From the NCBI GenBank assembly GCA_022705545.1, contig JAKJEG010000002.1:1-13909 (forward strand): a stretch of DNA of 13,909 nucleotides, read 5' to 3'. This DNA comes from Patescibacteria group bacterium (lineage in GTDB: Bacteria; Patescibacteriota; Minisyncoccia; UBA6257). The translations under genes and the position numbers were made by a program. Shown here piece after piece: positions 1-6,847 of the stretch (the first letter of the stretch is position 1; every line of letters begins with the position of its first letter). Under the pieces are notes generated by a model. That model was not told where the DNA came from and ran no database searches. It worked only from the letters and a program-made list of their open reading frames with translations.

Positions 1-150
1 TTTGACAATAAGGACAATAAGATCGTCCTCTTAAATAATTCTCGTTTTTTTCACTTCTTAAAACAACAACGTTTAGAAAACTACCAACAATTGAACCAAT
101 TAAAAATACAAAAAGATAAGACCAAAAAAAGGGCATTAATTATTGATTAA
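1..150 (+). CDS. C-terminal fragment of an unidentified protein
   Basis: An open frame enters from the left edge in frame 1 and runs 49 codons to TAA at 148-150. It is the only plus-strand gene I support. The fragment is hydrophilic, with a short hydrophobic stretch (KIVLLNNSRFFHFLK) followed by a Gln/Lys-rich, probably helical tail ending in RALIID. The pattern of a beta strand ending in NN or DG and then a helix vaguely recalls the C-terminal end of Mrr-type restriction endonuclease domains (IVLIDG followed by a helix). This is a weak resemblance and I do not assign a function. Its stop overlaps the stop of the convergent pilin gene by 4 bp (147-150), which leaves no room for a separate terminator. 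Codon use is AT-rich like the neighbours, and the frame is uninterrupted, so it is likely a real gene end. Confidence 0.6.
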   Translation, partial: FDNKDNKIVLLNNSRFFHFLKQQRLENYQQLNQLKIQKDKTKKRALIID

Positions 151-623
151 GAACCAACACAATAAACGCAGTAACCAGTAAAACATTTCCCACATTGTTG
201 CCCTTCTACTGATATACCAATTAAGCTATTTTTCATTAAAGAATCCTCTGGCGTTAATCCTTCTAATTTTGCTCCTAAAACATATTGTTGATTAGTGGCA
301 CCTCCCCCTGAATTAAGTGGAGCATAATAATATCTCCAGCCTGAAGCAACTAAAGGATCAGTAGGCACTCTAGTACCAAGATCTTGTAAACAGTTAACTA
401 AATTATTATAACCTTGCGTAGGACAATAATAACCATTTTTATTATAATAAAGTTCCAATGCGTTCTGAATATTTCTTAAATCACCAACTCGTCGAGAATT
501 CCGAGCACTAGTTCTGGCTCCACCCAAACCAACTAATACTGACGTAGCTAAAATAGCAATAATAGTCACCACCAAAATCATCTCAATTAAGGTAAAGCCT
601 TTAAATGTTTTCTTTTGTTTCAT
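147..623 (-). CDS. Type IV pilin / type II pseudopilin (prepilin)
   Basis: This 158-residue prepilin has a classic class III signal: a basic leader (MKQKKTFKG), then the cleavage site between Gly9 and Phe10 of KGFTLIEM, with the conserved Glu at +5 (Glu14). A hydrophobic N-terminal helix follows (about residues 10-33), used for membrane insertion and filament packing. The globular part has ARNSRRVGDLRNIQNALELYY, typical of GspG/PilE-like bacterial pilins, a likely disulfide pair Cys67/Cys78, and WRYYYAP. The C-terminus carries two CxxC pairs (Cys144/147 and Cys152/155). Processing would require a prepilin peptidase (PilD), which is not in the window. It lies directly downstream of pilT and pilC, with its own promoter about 45 bp upstream of the start, as expected for a subunit needed in excess. 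Whether it is the major pilin or a minor one cannot be told from sequence. Confidence 0.93.
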   Translation of the reverse strand: MKQKKTFKGFTLIEMILVVTIIAILATSVLVGLGGARTSARNSRRVGDLRNIQNALELYYNKNGYYCPTQGYNNLVNCLQDLGTRVPTDPLVASGWRYYYAPLNSGGGATNQQYVLGAKLEGLTPEDSLMKNSLIGISVEGQQCGKCFTGYCVYCVGS

Positions 624-666
624 ATTTTTAAAAATTTATTTTTAATTTAATTACTTTTATTATTTT

Positions 667-694
667 ATTTTAATCTTTTTCTTAAAAAAGTCAA
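667..694 (-). promoter_or_regulatory. Sigma70-type promoter of the pilin gene
   Basis: On the minus strand, TTGACT (plus 689-694) is followed after 16 bp by TAAAAT (plus 667-672). The predicted start is near 660, giving a leader of about 37 nt before the pilin ATG at 623. The same arrangement (TTGACA, 16 bp, TAAAAT) recurs at 10088-10115. Seen by eye; no transcript evidence. Confidence 0.6.
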
Positions 695-727
695 ATATAA
701 ATTTTATAGATCAGCTGATAAAACTTA

Positions 728-1939
728 TTAAGAAATACTCTGGGTTAACTGATAAATTGGTAAAAGAATTGCCGCTACCAAAAAACCAACTAAAACTCCC
801 AAAATAATAATCATTATTGGCTGAATTAAGTCAATCATTGAAGCTAAGGCTCTTTCTACTTCTTTGGAATAATATTCAGCCGCTTTTTCTAAAACTTCGC
901 TTAACCGGCCGGTATTTTCTCCAATTGCAGCCATTTGAGAAACTAAAGGAGGAAAATATTTTGGATAATTCATTAAGACATTACTAATGCTTTCGCCTTC
1001 TTTTAGTTGATCAGCAATTTCTAAACCTATTTTATGATAAACATAATTACCAGTCGCACTTCCCGCCACCTGAAAAGCAGTGACAATGGGAATTCCTCCT
1101 CTAATTAAAGTAGCCGAGGTCTCGCAAAACCGAGTAATATACATTTTTTTATACAACGGACCGATAATTGGTATTGAAAGAAGATAAATTCCACCCACTC
1201 TTCTTCCTTCTGGTGAATTAAAATAATTAACCACCATTCCTGCAATCCCGACTAAAGCTACCAAAACGAGCAAGCCCCAGTTTCTTAAAAAATTGCCCGT
1301 TCCAACCAGAAACTTAGTAGCCCATGGCGGTTCAACATTAAATTCTTCAAAAATAGAACCAATTTGAGGAGCCAAGGAAATTGTAATAAAAGCTCCGGCA
1401 ATAATAAAAGTTGCTAAAAGAAAAAGAGGATAAGTTAAAGTTGATTTAGTTTTAGCAATTAAATCGTTTTCATGCTCAGCATAATCAGCTAAATATTTGA
1501 CCACTTCTTCTAATCGTCCGGAAATTTCTCCGGATTTAATCATTTCAACATAAAAATCACCAAAAACATCATTTCTTCTTTCAAAAGCCTGAGACAAAGA
1601 TAAACCGGCATCAATGTCTGCAACCAAATCATAAGCTAAATCTCTAATAGCCGGCGTTGCTGCCTGATTGATTAAAGTTTTCATGGCATCACCCAAGGGA
1701 ACTTGAGATTCTATCAAGGTTGCAAATTGTCTTAGAAAAACTGCCAGATCCTTTTTAGAAATTTTTGCTTTTGCTCCTAAAAATTGATCAAAAAAAGATT
1801 TTTTTGTTTCCGGAGCTACTTCTAAAACTATCATTCCATAACTTTGCAAAGTACTAATTACCGCCTCCACTGAACGAGCTTCTATTTTACCTGTTTTAAT
1901 ATTACCGGCCTTGTCTCTGGCCCGATAAATGAATTTCAT
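728..1939 (-). CDS. pilC: Type IV pilus inner-membrane platform protein PilC (GspF family)
   Basis: At 403 residues this is the usual length for PilC/GspF, the polytopic platform that links cytoplasmic assembly ATPases to the growing pilus. The N-terminus (MKFIYRARDKAGNIKTGKIEA) is the family's short beta domain. Two T2SSF domains follow, at about residues 66-190 and 268-392. Each has the repeated signature: PLGDAMKTL and SGEISGRLEEVV in the first, IPIVTAFQVAG and GENTGRLSEVLEKAAEYY in the second. Membrane segments are visible at about 170-190, 221-240 and 372-396, the last being the characteristic PIMIIILGVLVGFLVAAILL. It starts 25 bp after the pilT stop and is probably co-transcribed with it. 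There is no Shine-Dalgarno sequence in the A/T-only leader; the start is fixed by the family N-terminus. Confidence 0.95.
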   Translation of the reverse strand: MKFIYRARDKAGNIKTGKIEARSVEAVISTLQSYGMIVLEVAPETKKSFFDQFLGAKAKISKKDLAVFLRQFATLIESQVPLGDAMKTLINQAATPAIRDLAYDLVADIDAGLSLSQAFERRNDVFGDFYVEMIKSGEISGRLEEVVKYLADYAEHENDLIAKTKSTLTYPLFLLATFIIAGAFITISLAPQIGSIFEEFNVEPPWATKFLVGTGNFLRNWGLLVLVALVGIAGMVVNYFNSPEGRRVGGIYLLSIPIIGPLYKKMYITRFCETSATLIRGGIPIVTAFQVAGSATGNYVYHKIGLEIADQLKEGESISNVLMNYPKYFPPLVSQMAAIGENTGRLSEVLEKAAEYYSKEVERALASMIDLIQPIMIIILGVLVGFLVAAILLPIYQLTQSIS

Positions 1940-1964
1940 ATTAATATTTCAATTTAAATTATTT

Positions 1965-3035
1965 TTAACCTAAAAGTTGTCGTAATTCTGAAGGATTGAG
2001 TGAATAATTTTCTGCTACTTCCACCGAAATTTCTCTTCTTCTGACCAGCTCTACCAGCGAACGATTTAAAGAAATCATTCCTTCCTGAGAACTAGTATCA
2101 ATAATTAAATCTAATTGATAAGTTTTGCCTTCCCTAATTAAATTTCTTATTGCTGAATTAGCAATCATTACTTCGCAAGCTGGTATTCTTCCTCCTTTAA
2201 TCCTCGGAGCTAATCTTTCAGAAACAATCCCCAATAAGGTAGAAGCTAATTGTGATCTAATTTGCCCTTGTTGGTTAGCCGGAAAACTATCAATAATTCT
2301 ATCAACTGTCTGGCTGGCAGAATTAGTATGCAAAGTAGAAAAAACCAAATGACCAGTTTCTGCTGCTGTCAAAGCAATAGAAATTGATTCTGGGTCTCTC
2401 ATTTCTCCGATCATAATAACGTCAGGGTCCTGTCTTAAAACAGAACGCAAGGCCCGATGAAAACTTAAAGTATCAGAGCCTACTTCTCTTTGATCAATCA
2501 AAGCCCGATCCTGAACAAAAAGATACTCAACTGGATCTTCAATAGTAATAATATGATCCATCCTTTTATGGTTGATTTCATCAATCAAAGCCGCTAAAGC
2601 CGTTGTTTTACCATGGCCAGCTGGCCCAACAACTAGGAAAAACCCTTGATTATATTTCGTAAATTCATGCAGAACTGCTGGCAAATTTAATTCTTCGATT
2701 GTTCGAATATGAGTGGGAATTAATCTTAAAGCAGCTGATAAATAACCCCTTTGAAAATAAACATTGACTCGAAAACGAATTTTATCTTCGTAAGAGAAGG
2801 CGAAATCAATTTCTTTTTCATTAATTAATCGATCTTGTTGTTCTGGAGTTAAAAGGACTCCAATTAAACCAGCTGCCATTTCTGGAGTTAAAACCGGCTC
2901 ATTAGTTAATGGCAAGAGATTGCCGTCGATTCTTACCATTGGGTGTTTACTGACGCTAAAATGAATATCAGAAGCCCCTTGCTGAGCAGCCAGAACCATT
3001 ATCTCCGCCATTTTTTGCGCATAATCAAAAGCCAT
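1965..3035 (-). CDS. pilT: Twitching motility / pilus retraction ATPase PilT
   Basis: This 356-residue hexameric secretion ATPase powers pilus disassembly and retraction on the cytoplasmic face. An N-terminal PAS-like region (about 1-110) includes ASDIHFSVSKHPMVRIDG. The RecA-like motor follows: Walker A GPAGHGKTT (137-145), Asp box IITIEDPVE (162-170), atypical Walker B DPDVIMIGEMRD (203-214) and His box HLVFSTLHTNSA (229-240). AIRNLIREGK (295-304) is the PilT-specific retraction signature that separates it from the extension ATPase PilB. The Walker A loop has AGH where most PilT proteins have TGS. No PilB lies in the window, so extension must be encoded elsewhere. It sits between mraY and pilC. 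The leader is an A/T repeat without a ribosome binding site. Confidence 0.96.
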   Translation of the reverse strand: MAFDYAQKMAEIMVLAAQQGASDIHFSVSKHPMVRIDGNLLPLTNEPVLTPEMAAGLIGVLLTPEQQDRLINEKEIDFAFSYEDKIRFRVNVYFQRGYLSAALRLIPTHIRTIEELNLPAVLHEFTKYNQGFFLVVGPAGHGKTTALAALIDEINHKRMDHIITIEDPVEYLFVQDRALIDQREVGSDTLSFHRALRSVLRQDPDVIMIGEMRDPESISIALTAAETGHLVFSTLHTNSASQTVDRIIDSFPANQQGQIRSQLASTLLGIVSERLAPRIKGGRIPACEVMIANSAIRNLIREGKTYQLDLIIDTSSQEGMISLNRSLVELVRRREISVEVAENYSLNPSELRQLLG

Positions 3036-3045
3036 GTTTTTATTT

Positions 3046-3080
3046 TATAAATTTTTTATAAATTTTTATAAATTTTTATT
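3046..3080. repeat. Phased A/T tracts (TATAAATTTT units) in the pilT leader
   Basis: Three consecutive copies of TATAAATTTT(T) start at 3046, 3057 and 3067, with a partial fourth at 3077. Spacing is 10-11 bp, one helical turn, which is the arrangement that produces intrinsic DNA curvature. It lies 11-45 bp upstream of the pilT start, inside the mraY-pilT gap. Confidence 0.7.
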
Positions 3081-3114
3081 GATGGATTAATCAATAATCA
3101 GTAATTATTAATAA

Positions 3115-4167
3115 TTATAACATAAATTTATCCAAAAAATAAAAAGCAAGTCCAATTGCCGAAGCCAAACCCTGAACTATCCAAAATCTCATAGTGATTA
3201 AAGTTTCTGGCCAATTTTTTGCTTCAAAATGATGATGCAAAGGGGTAGATAAAAAAAGTTTTTTCTTTCTAACTTTCTTATAGATTTTTTGGACAATCAC
3301 TGATAATGATTCTATCATTAAAATAAAACCAAAGCAAGGCAACAATAAAGCTGTATCAGTTAACATCGCTACTACTCCCATAGTAATTCCTAAAGCCATT
3401 GCCCCGGTATCACCCATAAAGAATTTAGCTGGATAAACATTAAACCAAAGAAAAGCAATGATCGCTCCAATTAAAACCGCCAAAAAAGACGAAAGATTAA
3501 AATAACCTTCCACAAAAGAAACAATTAATAAACAGGCAAATCCCATCACCGAAATTCCACCCGCTAAACCATCTAAACCATCAGTTTCATTCATTGAGAA
3601 GGCACTCGCCACTAAAATAAAAATAAAAAATAAAGGATAAAAAATTCCTAAATTATAATCCCCAAGAAAAGGAATATGAATAATTGTCCTTTCTAATTTA
3701 ACATAAAACCACCACGCGCCAATCAAGGCAATTAAGATATAAACCAAAATTTTTTCTCTCATTCTTAATCCTCCTCCTTTTGGCCCAATTCTTAAAACCC
3801 CTAAAAAATCATCCAGTAAACCAACTAAAGCGGCTCCCATCATTGCTCCTAATGGCAGCCAGGTTTCTGAACGAGAAAGAAAATTTATTCGGGAAAAAAA
3901 TCCATTGCCAACAATGCTTAAAAGATAAAAAAGATAAGTCATTAAAAAAGTTGAACCCCAAATTAAAATACCGCCCATTGTTGGAGTCCCCTCTTTCTTT
4001 TTATGTAAATTAGTAAAAATAGGCGTCTCTTGATCTTGACGAATTTGCTTGCCTAAATGATGGCGAGAAAGAAGCTGAATTAAATAAGGAGCAAAAATCA
4101 TTGCCAGTAAAAAGGAAAAGACAAAAAGAAAAAGATGACGAACAATCTGAAAAGCCAAAAGATTCAT
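3115..4167 (-). CDS. mraY: Phospho-N-acetylmuramoyl-pentapeptide transferase (lipid I synthase)
   Basis: MraY transfers phospho-MurNAc-pentapeptide from UDP to undecaprenyl phosphate, the first membrane step of peptidoglycan synthesis. The protein is 350 residues with about ten hydrophobic segments. Family motifs are all present: KKKEGTPTMGG (56-66), the metal-binding LLDDF with Asp119/Asp120, the nucleotide-site NETDGLDGLAGG (193-204, usually NLTDGLDGL), NVYPAKFFMGDTGAMALG with Asp253, and PLHHHFE (309-315) with the conserved histidines. This distinguishes it from the related WecA/TagO transferases, which lack the HHH motif. AAGGA sits only 1 nt from the ATG, too close for a normal Shine-Dalgarno. 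It stands apart from any mur/dcw cluster, followed by pilT. The substitution of Glu for Leu in the DGLDGL motif is the only deviation I noticed. Confidence 0.97.
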   Translation of the reverse strand: MNLLAFQIVRHLFLFVFSFLLAMIFAPYLIQLLSRHHLGKQIRQDQETPIFTNLHKKKEGTPTMGGILIWGSTFLMTYLFYLLSIVGNGFFSRINFLSRSETWLPLGAMMGAALVGLLDDFLGVLRIGPKGGGLRMREKILVYILIALIGAWWFYVKLERTIIHIPFLGDYNLGIFYPLFFIFILVASAFSMNETDGLDGLAGGISVMGFACLLIVSFVEGYFNLSSFLAVLIGAIIAFLWFNVYPAKFFMGDTGAMALGITMGVVAMLTDTALLLPCFGFILMIESLSVIVQKIYKKVRKKKLFLSTPLHHHFEAKNWPETLITMRFWIVQGLASAIGLAFYFLDKFML

Positions 4168-4600
4168 ATCCTTAATTATATTTTGTATTTTAAATTATCT
4201 TTAATAATTGACTAAGAGTTATCTAGGGGAAAATAAATTTGTAATTTTCAATCAATTTTCAATGTTTGGACATCGCAAGTCGTTAATGAACTGGTTAGAG
4301 TAAAGAGTTTAAGGGTTAAGAAGCCAGTATGGTGAAAAGGTAAGGTTTAGGGTAAAAAATCCTTTTAACTCTTAACCTTTGACCCTAAACGATACGGGCT
4401 TCGTTACCTTTCAACCCTAAACCATATACATTTTATTTTGGTTGTTAGTTATTGATTGTTAGTTATTTCAATTCGTTAACTCATTAACTCGTTAACCCAA
4501 CGCGCGCTGTCGTTAATTAAGATTTGAGATTTTATAAACATTATTTATCCTTTATTATAATTTAAAAATATTTTTATTTCAAATTACCGTTTTTAACGCT
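4168..4600. repeat. Gene-free intergenic mosaic of degenerate inverted and direct repeats
   Basis: This 433-bp stretch between the carboxypeptidase gene and mraY has no convincing gene. It holds a copy of the GACATCGCAAG repeat at 4261-4287 and a partial inverted copy (CGCGCTGTCGTTAATTAA) at 4503-4520, so it is bracketed by related sequences in opposite orientation. Inside are GGTTAAGA (4314-4321) with TCTTAACC (4370-4377), and GGTTTAGGGT (4344-4353) with ACCCTAAACC (4414-4423) plus a second near copy at 4382-4390. TTGTTAGTTATT occurs twice in direct orientation (4442-4453, 4456-4467). AACTCGTTAAC (4486-4496) recurs inverted at 13639-13649. Confidence 0.7.
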
Positions 4601-5635
4601 CTATTGTTGATAATAAAAACTTTTAAATGCCTTGTACAAAATCAAAGTATCGTTAAACCGATCATTTGATCCTAAAACAATAATCACTAAAGGAATTTTT
4701 TCTTCTGTTTTTTGGTTTTCTGTTTCCCTTTGGTTTTTATCTTCATTTTTAGGAAATTGATAAAATGAATCTGTATTTTCCTTTTGATTTGCTTGATTAT
4801 CTACTTTTGAAACTTCTCTCTTATCAAATTCGTAAAAAGTAATCAAGCAATCCCCAGCCTCGGGTGTTGTCCCAGTTTTTCCACCCCACAATTCTTTAAT
4901 TTGGCCGACTAAAATATTAGTATTGATTAAATGATGTTCTATTTGGTTATCAGAAGAAAAAACCGTTTCTTCTTTTTTTTGAGTAATTTCTCCAATTAGA
5001 GGATATTTTTGATAAATATTCTGGGCTAAAATAAATAAATCACTAGCAGTGGTAAAGTTTCCTTTTCTGTCAATTCCCCGCGGATCAAAAAAAGCAGTAT
5101 TAGCCATTCCTAAACTTCTAACTTTTTGATTCATTAAATCAACCATATCTTCATCAATTAATCTAATTTCCTCCTCAAAAGCCAAAGCTGCGTCATTAGA
5201 AGAAGATATTAATAAAATTTTTAAAAGGTCAATAACTTTAATAACTTCTCCTTCTTGTAAACCGCCCTCTTCTCCTTCAGCCGAAACAGCGTACTGGCTA
5301 ATTTTAATTTCTTTGTCCAGCGGTAAATGATCAATCACTACCATTGCTTCCACTAATTTGGCAATAGAAGCCGGATATAAATGAAAATCTTTATTTTTTT
5401 CCAAAATTATTTTTTTCTGCAATAAATCACCAACTAAATAAGAGTTAGCCGAAATTTTTTCCAAATTATCAAACACTAATGAGGCATTAAGATCTTCATC
5501 ATTATTCGCTAATGGTTTGGGATTATAAAAAAATAAGAAGAAAAAAACAAAACAAAAAACAACCAAAAATAAAACAATAAATGATTTGTTATAAAAACTA
5601 TCTTCTTTTATAGAATTAAAATTTTCCTGAGTCAT
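4601..5635 (-). CDS. D-alanyl-D-alanine carboxypeptidase (peptidase S11, PBP5-like)
   Basis: This 344-residue penicillin-binding protein of the S11 family removes the terminal D-Ala from peptidoglycan pentapeptides outside the membrane. An N-terminal anchor (about 19-37, very Phe-rich) follows a short cytoplasmic segment, so the protein is probably membrane-tethered rather than released. Catalytic motifs: SxxK as SIAK (Ser90, Lys93) in YPASIAKLVEAMVV; SxN as SSN (145-147) in SSSNDAA; KTG at 253-255 in GGKTGTTPEAGDCL. The Thr usually found in the first motif (STTK/SLTK) is replaced by Ala. Between FYEF (267-270) and IPLVIIVLGS (314-323), a hydrophilic insert of about 40 residues rich in Asn, Gln, Lys and Glu occupies what is normally a short turn. 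The gene start overlaps the end of scpB by 20 bp, suggesting coupled translation at the end of the hpf-secA operon. Confidence 0.92.
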   Translation of the reverse strand: MTQENFNSIKEDSFYNKSFIVLFLVVFCFVFFFLFFYNPKPLANNDEDLNASLVFDNLEKISANSYLVGDLLQKKIILEKNKDFHLYPASIAKLVEAMVVIDHLPLDKEIKISQYAVSAEGEEGGLQEGEVIKVIDLLKILLISSSNDAALAFEEEIRLIDEDMVDLMNQKVRSLGMANTAFFDPRGIDRKGNFTTASDLFILAQNIYQKYPLIGEITQKKEETVFSSDNQIEHHLINTNILVGQIKELWGGKTGTTPEAGDCLITFYEFDKREVSKVDNQANQKENTDSFYQFPKNEDKNQRETENQKTEEKIPLVIIVLGSNDRFNDTLILYKAFKSFYYQQ

Positions 5636-6158
5636 TTCTTAAATTTTTTTGTTTTTCTTTAATATTATTATAATCAGGTAATTGCTCCATCGAAGTTAAC
5701 CCTAAATGCCTTAAAAATTTTTCTGATATTGAATATAAAAAAGTATTGGTCCTTTGAGGATGGGTTTTCCTTTCTATTAATCCCCTTGACAACAAATTAA
5801 CCAAAGAATAAGTTGAATCAACCCCTCTAATTTCGTTAATTTCTGCTCTAGTCACTGGCCCCTGATAAGCAATAATAGCCAAGGTTTCCAAAGCAGTAGG
5901 GCTAAGATCACCTTCAATTTGTTCTTTTCTAATTTTCAATAGATATTCACTGGCTGAAGGCGCGCTAACCATTAACCAACAATTATTATTATCCAATATT
6001 CTTATCCCCCGTTGATTTTCTTCCAATTCTTTTTTTAACTCTTTAAGATTTGCTTCAACTTTTTCTACTGGTTCATTAACTATTTTAGCTAATTTTTCTA
6101 AAGGCATTGGTTCTGGACTGCCAAAAAGAATTGCTTCTAAAATCATTTTAAGATCCAT
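5616..6158 (-). CDS. scpB: Segregation and condensation protein B
   Basis: ScpB is the winged-helix (kite) dimer that binds the ScpA kleisin and, with SMC, forms the bacterial condensin that compacts and segregates chromosomes. The 180-residue length is typical. Two winged-helix domains are visible: the first at about 1-80 (MILEAILFGSPEPMPLEKLA, GIRILDNNNCWLMVSAP) and the second at about 85-160. The second carries the strongest family signature (LSPTALETLAIIAYQGPVTR followed by EINEIRGVD), then LLSRGLIERKTHPQRTNTFLYSISEKFLRHLGL. A short charged tail follows. Its start overlaps the scpA end by 16 bp and its end overlaps the carboxypeptidase start by 20 bp. This order and overlap with scpA is common across bacteria. 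No SMC gene lies in the window. Confidence 0.96.
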   Translation of the reverse strand: MDLKMILEAILFGSPEPMPLEKLAKIVNEPVEKVEANLKELKKELEENQRGIRILDNNNCWLMVSAPSASEYLLKIRKEQIEGDLSPTALETLAIIAYQGPVTRAEINEIRGVDSTYSLVNLLSRGLIERKTHPQRTNTFLYSISEKFLRHLGLTSMEQLPDYNNIKEKQKNLRNDSGKF

Positions 6159-6838
6159 ATTTGATCAAAATTTTTATCCTGTTTAATTTTAATGACTTTT
6201 TCTTTAGCTAGGTGAAGAACCGCCAAAAAAGTCATAATAATTTCTAGTTTATTTTGTTTATTTTTCACCAAATCATTTAAAGCATAATTATTATTTTCTT
6301 GAAATAACTTCATTAACTCTTCAATTCGTGATTTCAAAGAAATAATTTTTTTAATTTTTTGTTTAGCTAAAGGCTCTTCTTTCTCTAAAAAAGCAGTTAA
6401 TTTTTTATAAGTTTCTTCCAATTGCACCAAAGAAAAATTCAAGGGCGGAGAAAAATTATTCGTGATTATTTTTTCTATTGGTCTAGGAAATAAAATTTTT
6501 TGTTCTTTAAACTTTTCTCCTAACAATTGACCAGTTTCTTTAAAGAATTTATATAATTTTAACTGAAATTCAAGATCAAGGATTTCCTCTTTTTCTTCCT
6601 CGCTAAGATTTAAAACCGGTAAAAGAGTTTTTGATTTAATTAAAATTAAGGTTGAAGCCACCACCAAAAAATCAGCTAATTCTTCAGCCGGAATTAATTC
6701 CTGCCTGTTTAAATAGTTTAAAAAATCTTCAGTAACATTGGCTAGTGATAATTCAGCTATTTCTAAATTTTTTTCTTCAACTAGTTTTAAAAGTAAATCA
6801 AGGGGACCGTTAAAATCTTTAAATTTTACTTGATACAT
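6143..6838 (-). CDS. scpA: Segregation and condensation protein A (kleisin)
   Basis: ScpA is the kleisin that bridges SMC heads and recruits ScpB. At 231 residues it is near the usual length. The N-terminal SMC-neck-binding domain is clear: YQVKFKDFNGPLDLLLKLV (2-20), matching the family FEGPLDLLL motif, then EIAELSLANVTEDFLNYL. LADFLVVASTLILIKSKTLLP (54-74) is the conserved second helix with the S-x-LLP ending. The middle is Lys/Glu-rich and low in complexity. The C-terminal winged helix appears at about 197-230 (LEIIMTFLAVLHLAKEKVIK followed by IKQDKNFDQIWIL), which contacts the SMC cap. It starts 9 bp after the secA stop, so it sits in the same operon and has no ribosome binding site of its own that I can see. 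Confidence 0.95.
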   Translation of the reverse strand: MYQVKFKDFNGPLDLLLKLVEEKNLEIAELSLANVTEDFLNYLNRQELIPAEELADFLVVASTLILIKSKTLLPVLNLSEEEKEEILDLEFQLKLYKFFKETGQLLGEKFKEQKILFPRPIEKIITNNFSPPLNFSLVQLEETYKKLTAFLEKEEPLAKQKIKKIISLKSRIEELMKLFQENNNYALNDLVKNKQNKLEIIMTFLAVLHLAKEKVIKIKQDKNFDQIWILK

Positions 6839-6847
6839 ATAAATAAA

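Noticed and set aside
710..719. ATCAGCTGAT palindrome just after the pilC stop
   Set aside because: Ten-bp palindrome without a T-run, a second copy or a link to the pilin promoter; likely chance.
2125..2352. Plus-strand open frame opposite pilT
   Set aside because: It lies wholly within conserved pilT coding sequence and shows no recognisable protein features.
4168..4260. Promoter for mraY
   Set aside because: TATAAT-like and TTGAAA-like strings exist, but none pair at 15-18 bp spacing in a way that stands out from A/T background.
4476..4541. Minus-strand 21-codon ORF with AAGGA six bases before its ATG
   Set aside because: It runs through the repeat core and the GTTAAC repeats, has no family resemblance, and the apparent ribosome binding site is likely chance in an otherwise non-coding mosaic.
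4168..4600. Possible CRISPR array, given repeated GTTAAC and GGGTTA units
   Set aside because: The repeats are short, degenerate, inverted and irregularly spaced, with no uniform spacers and no cas genes nearby.
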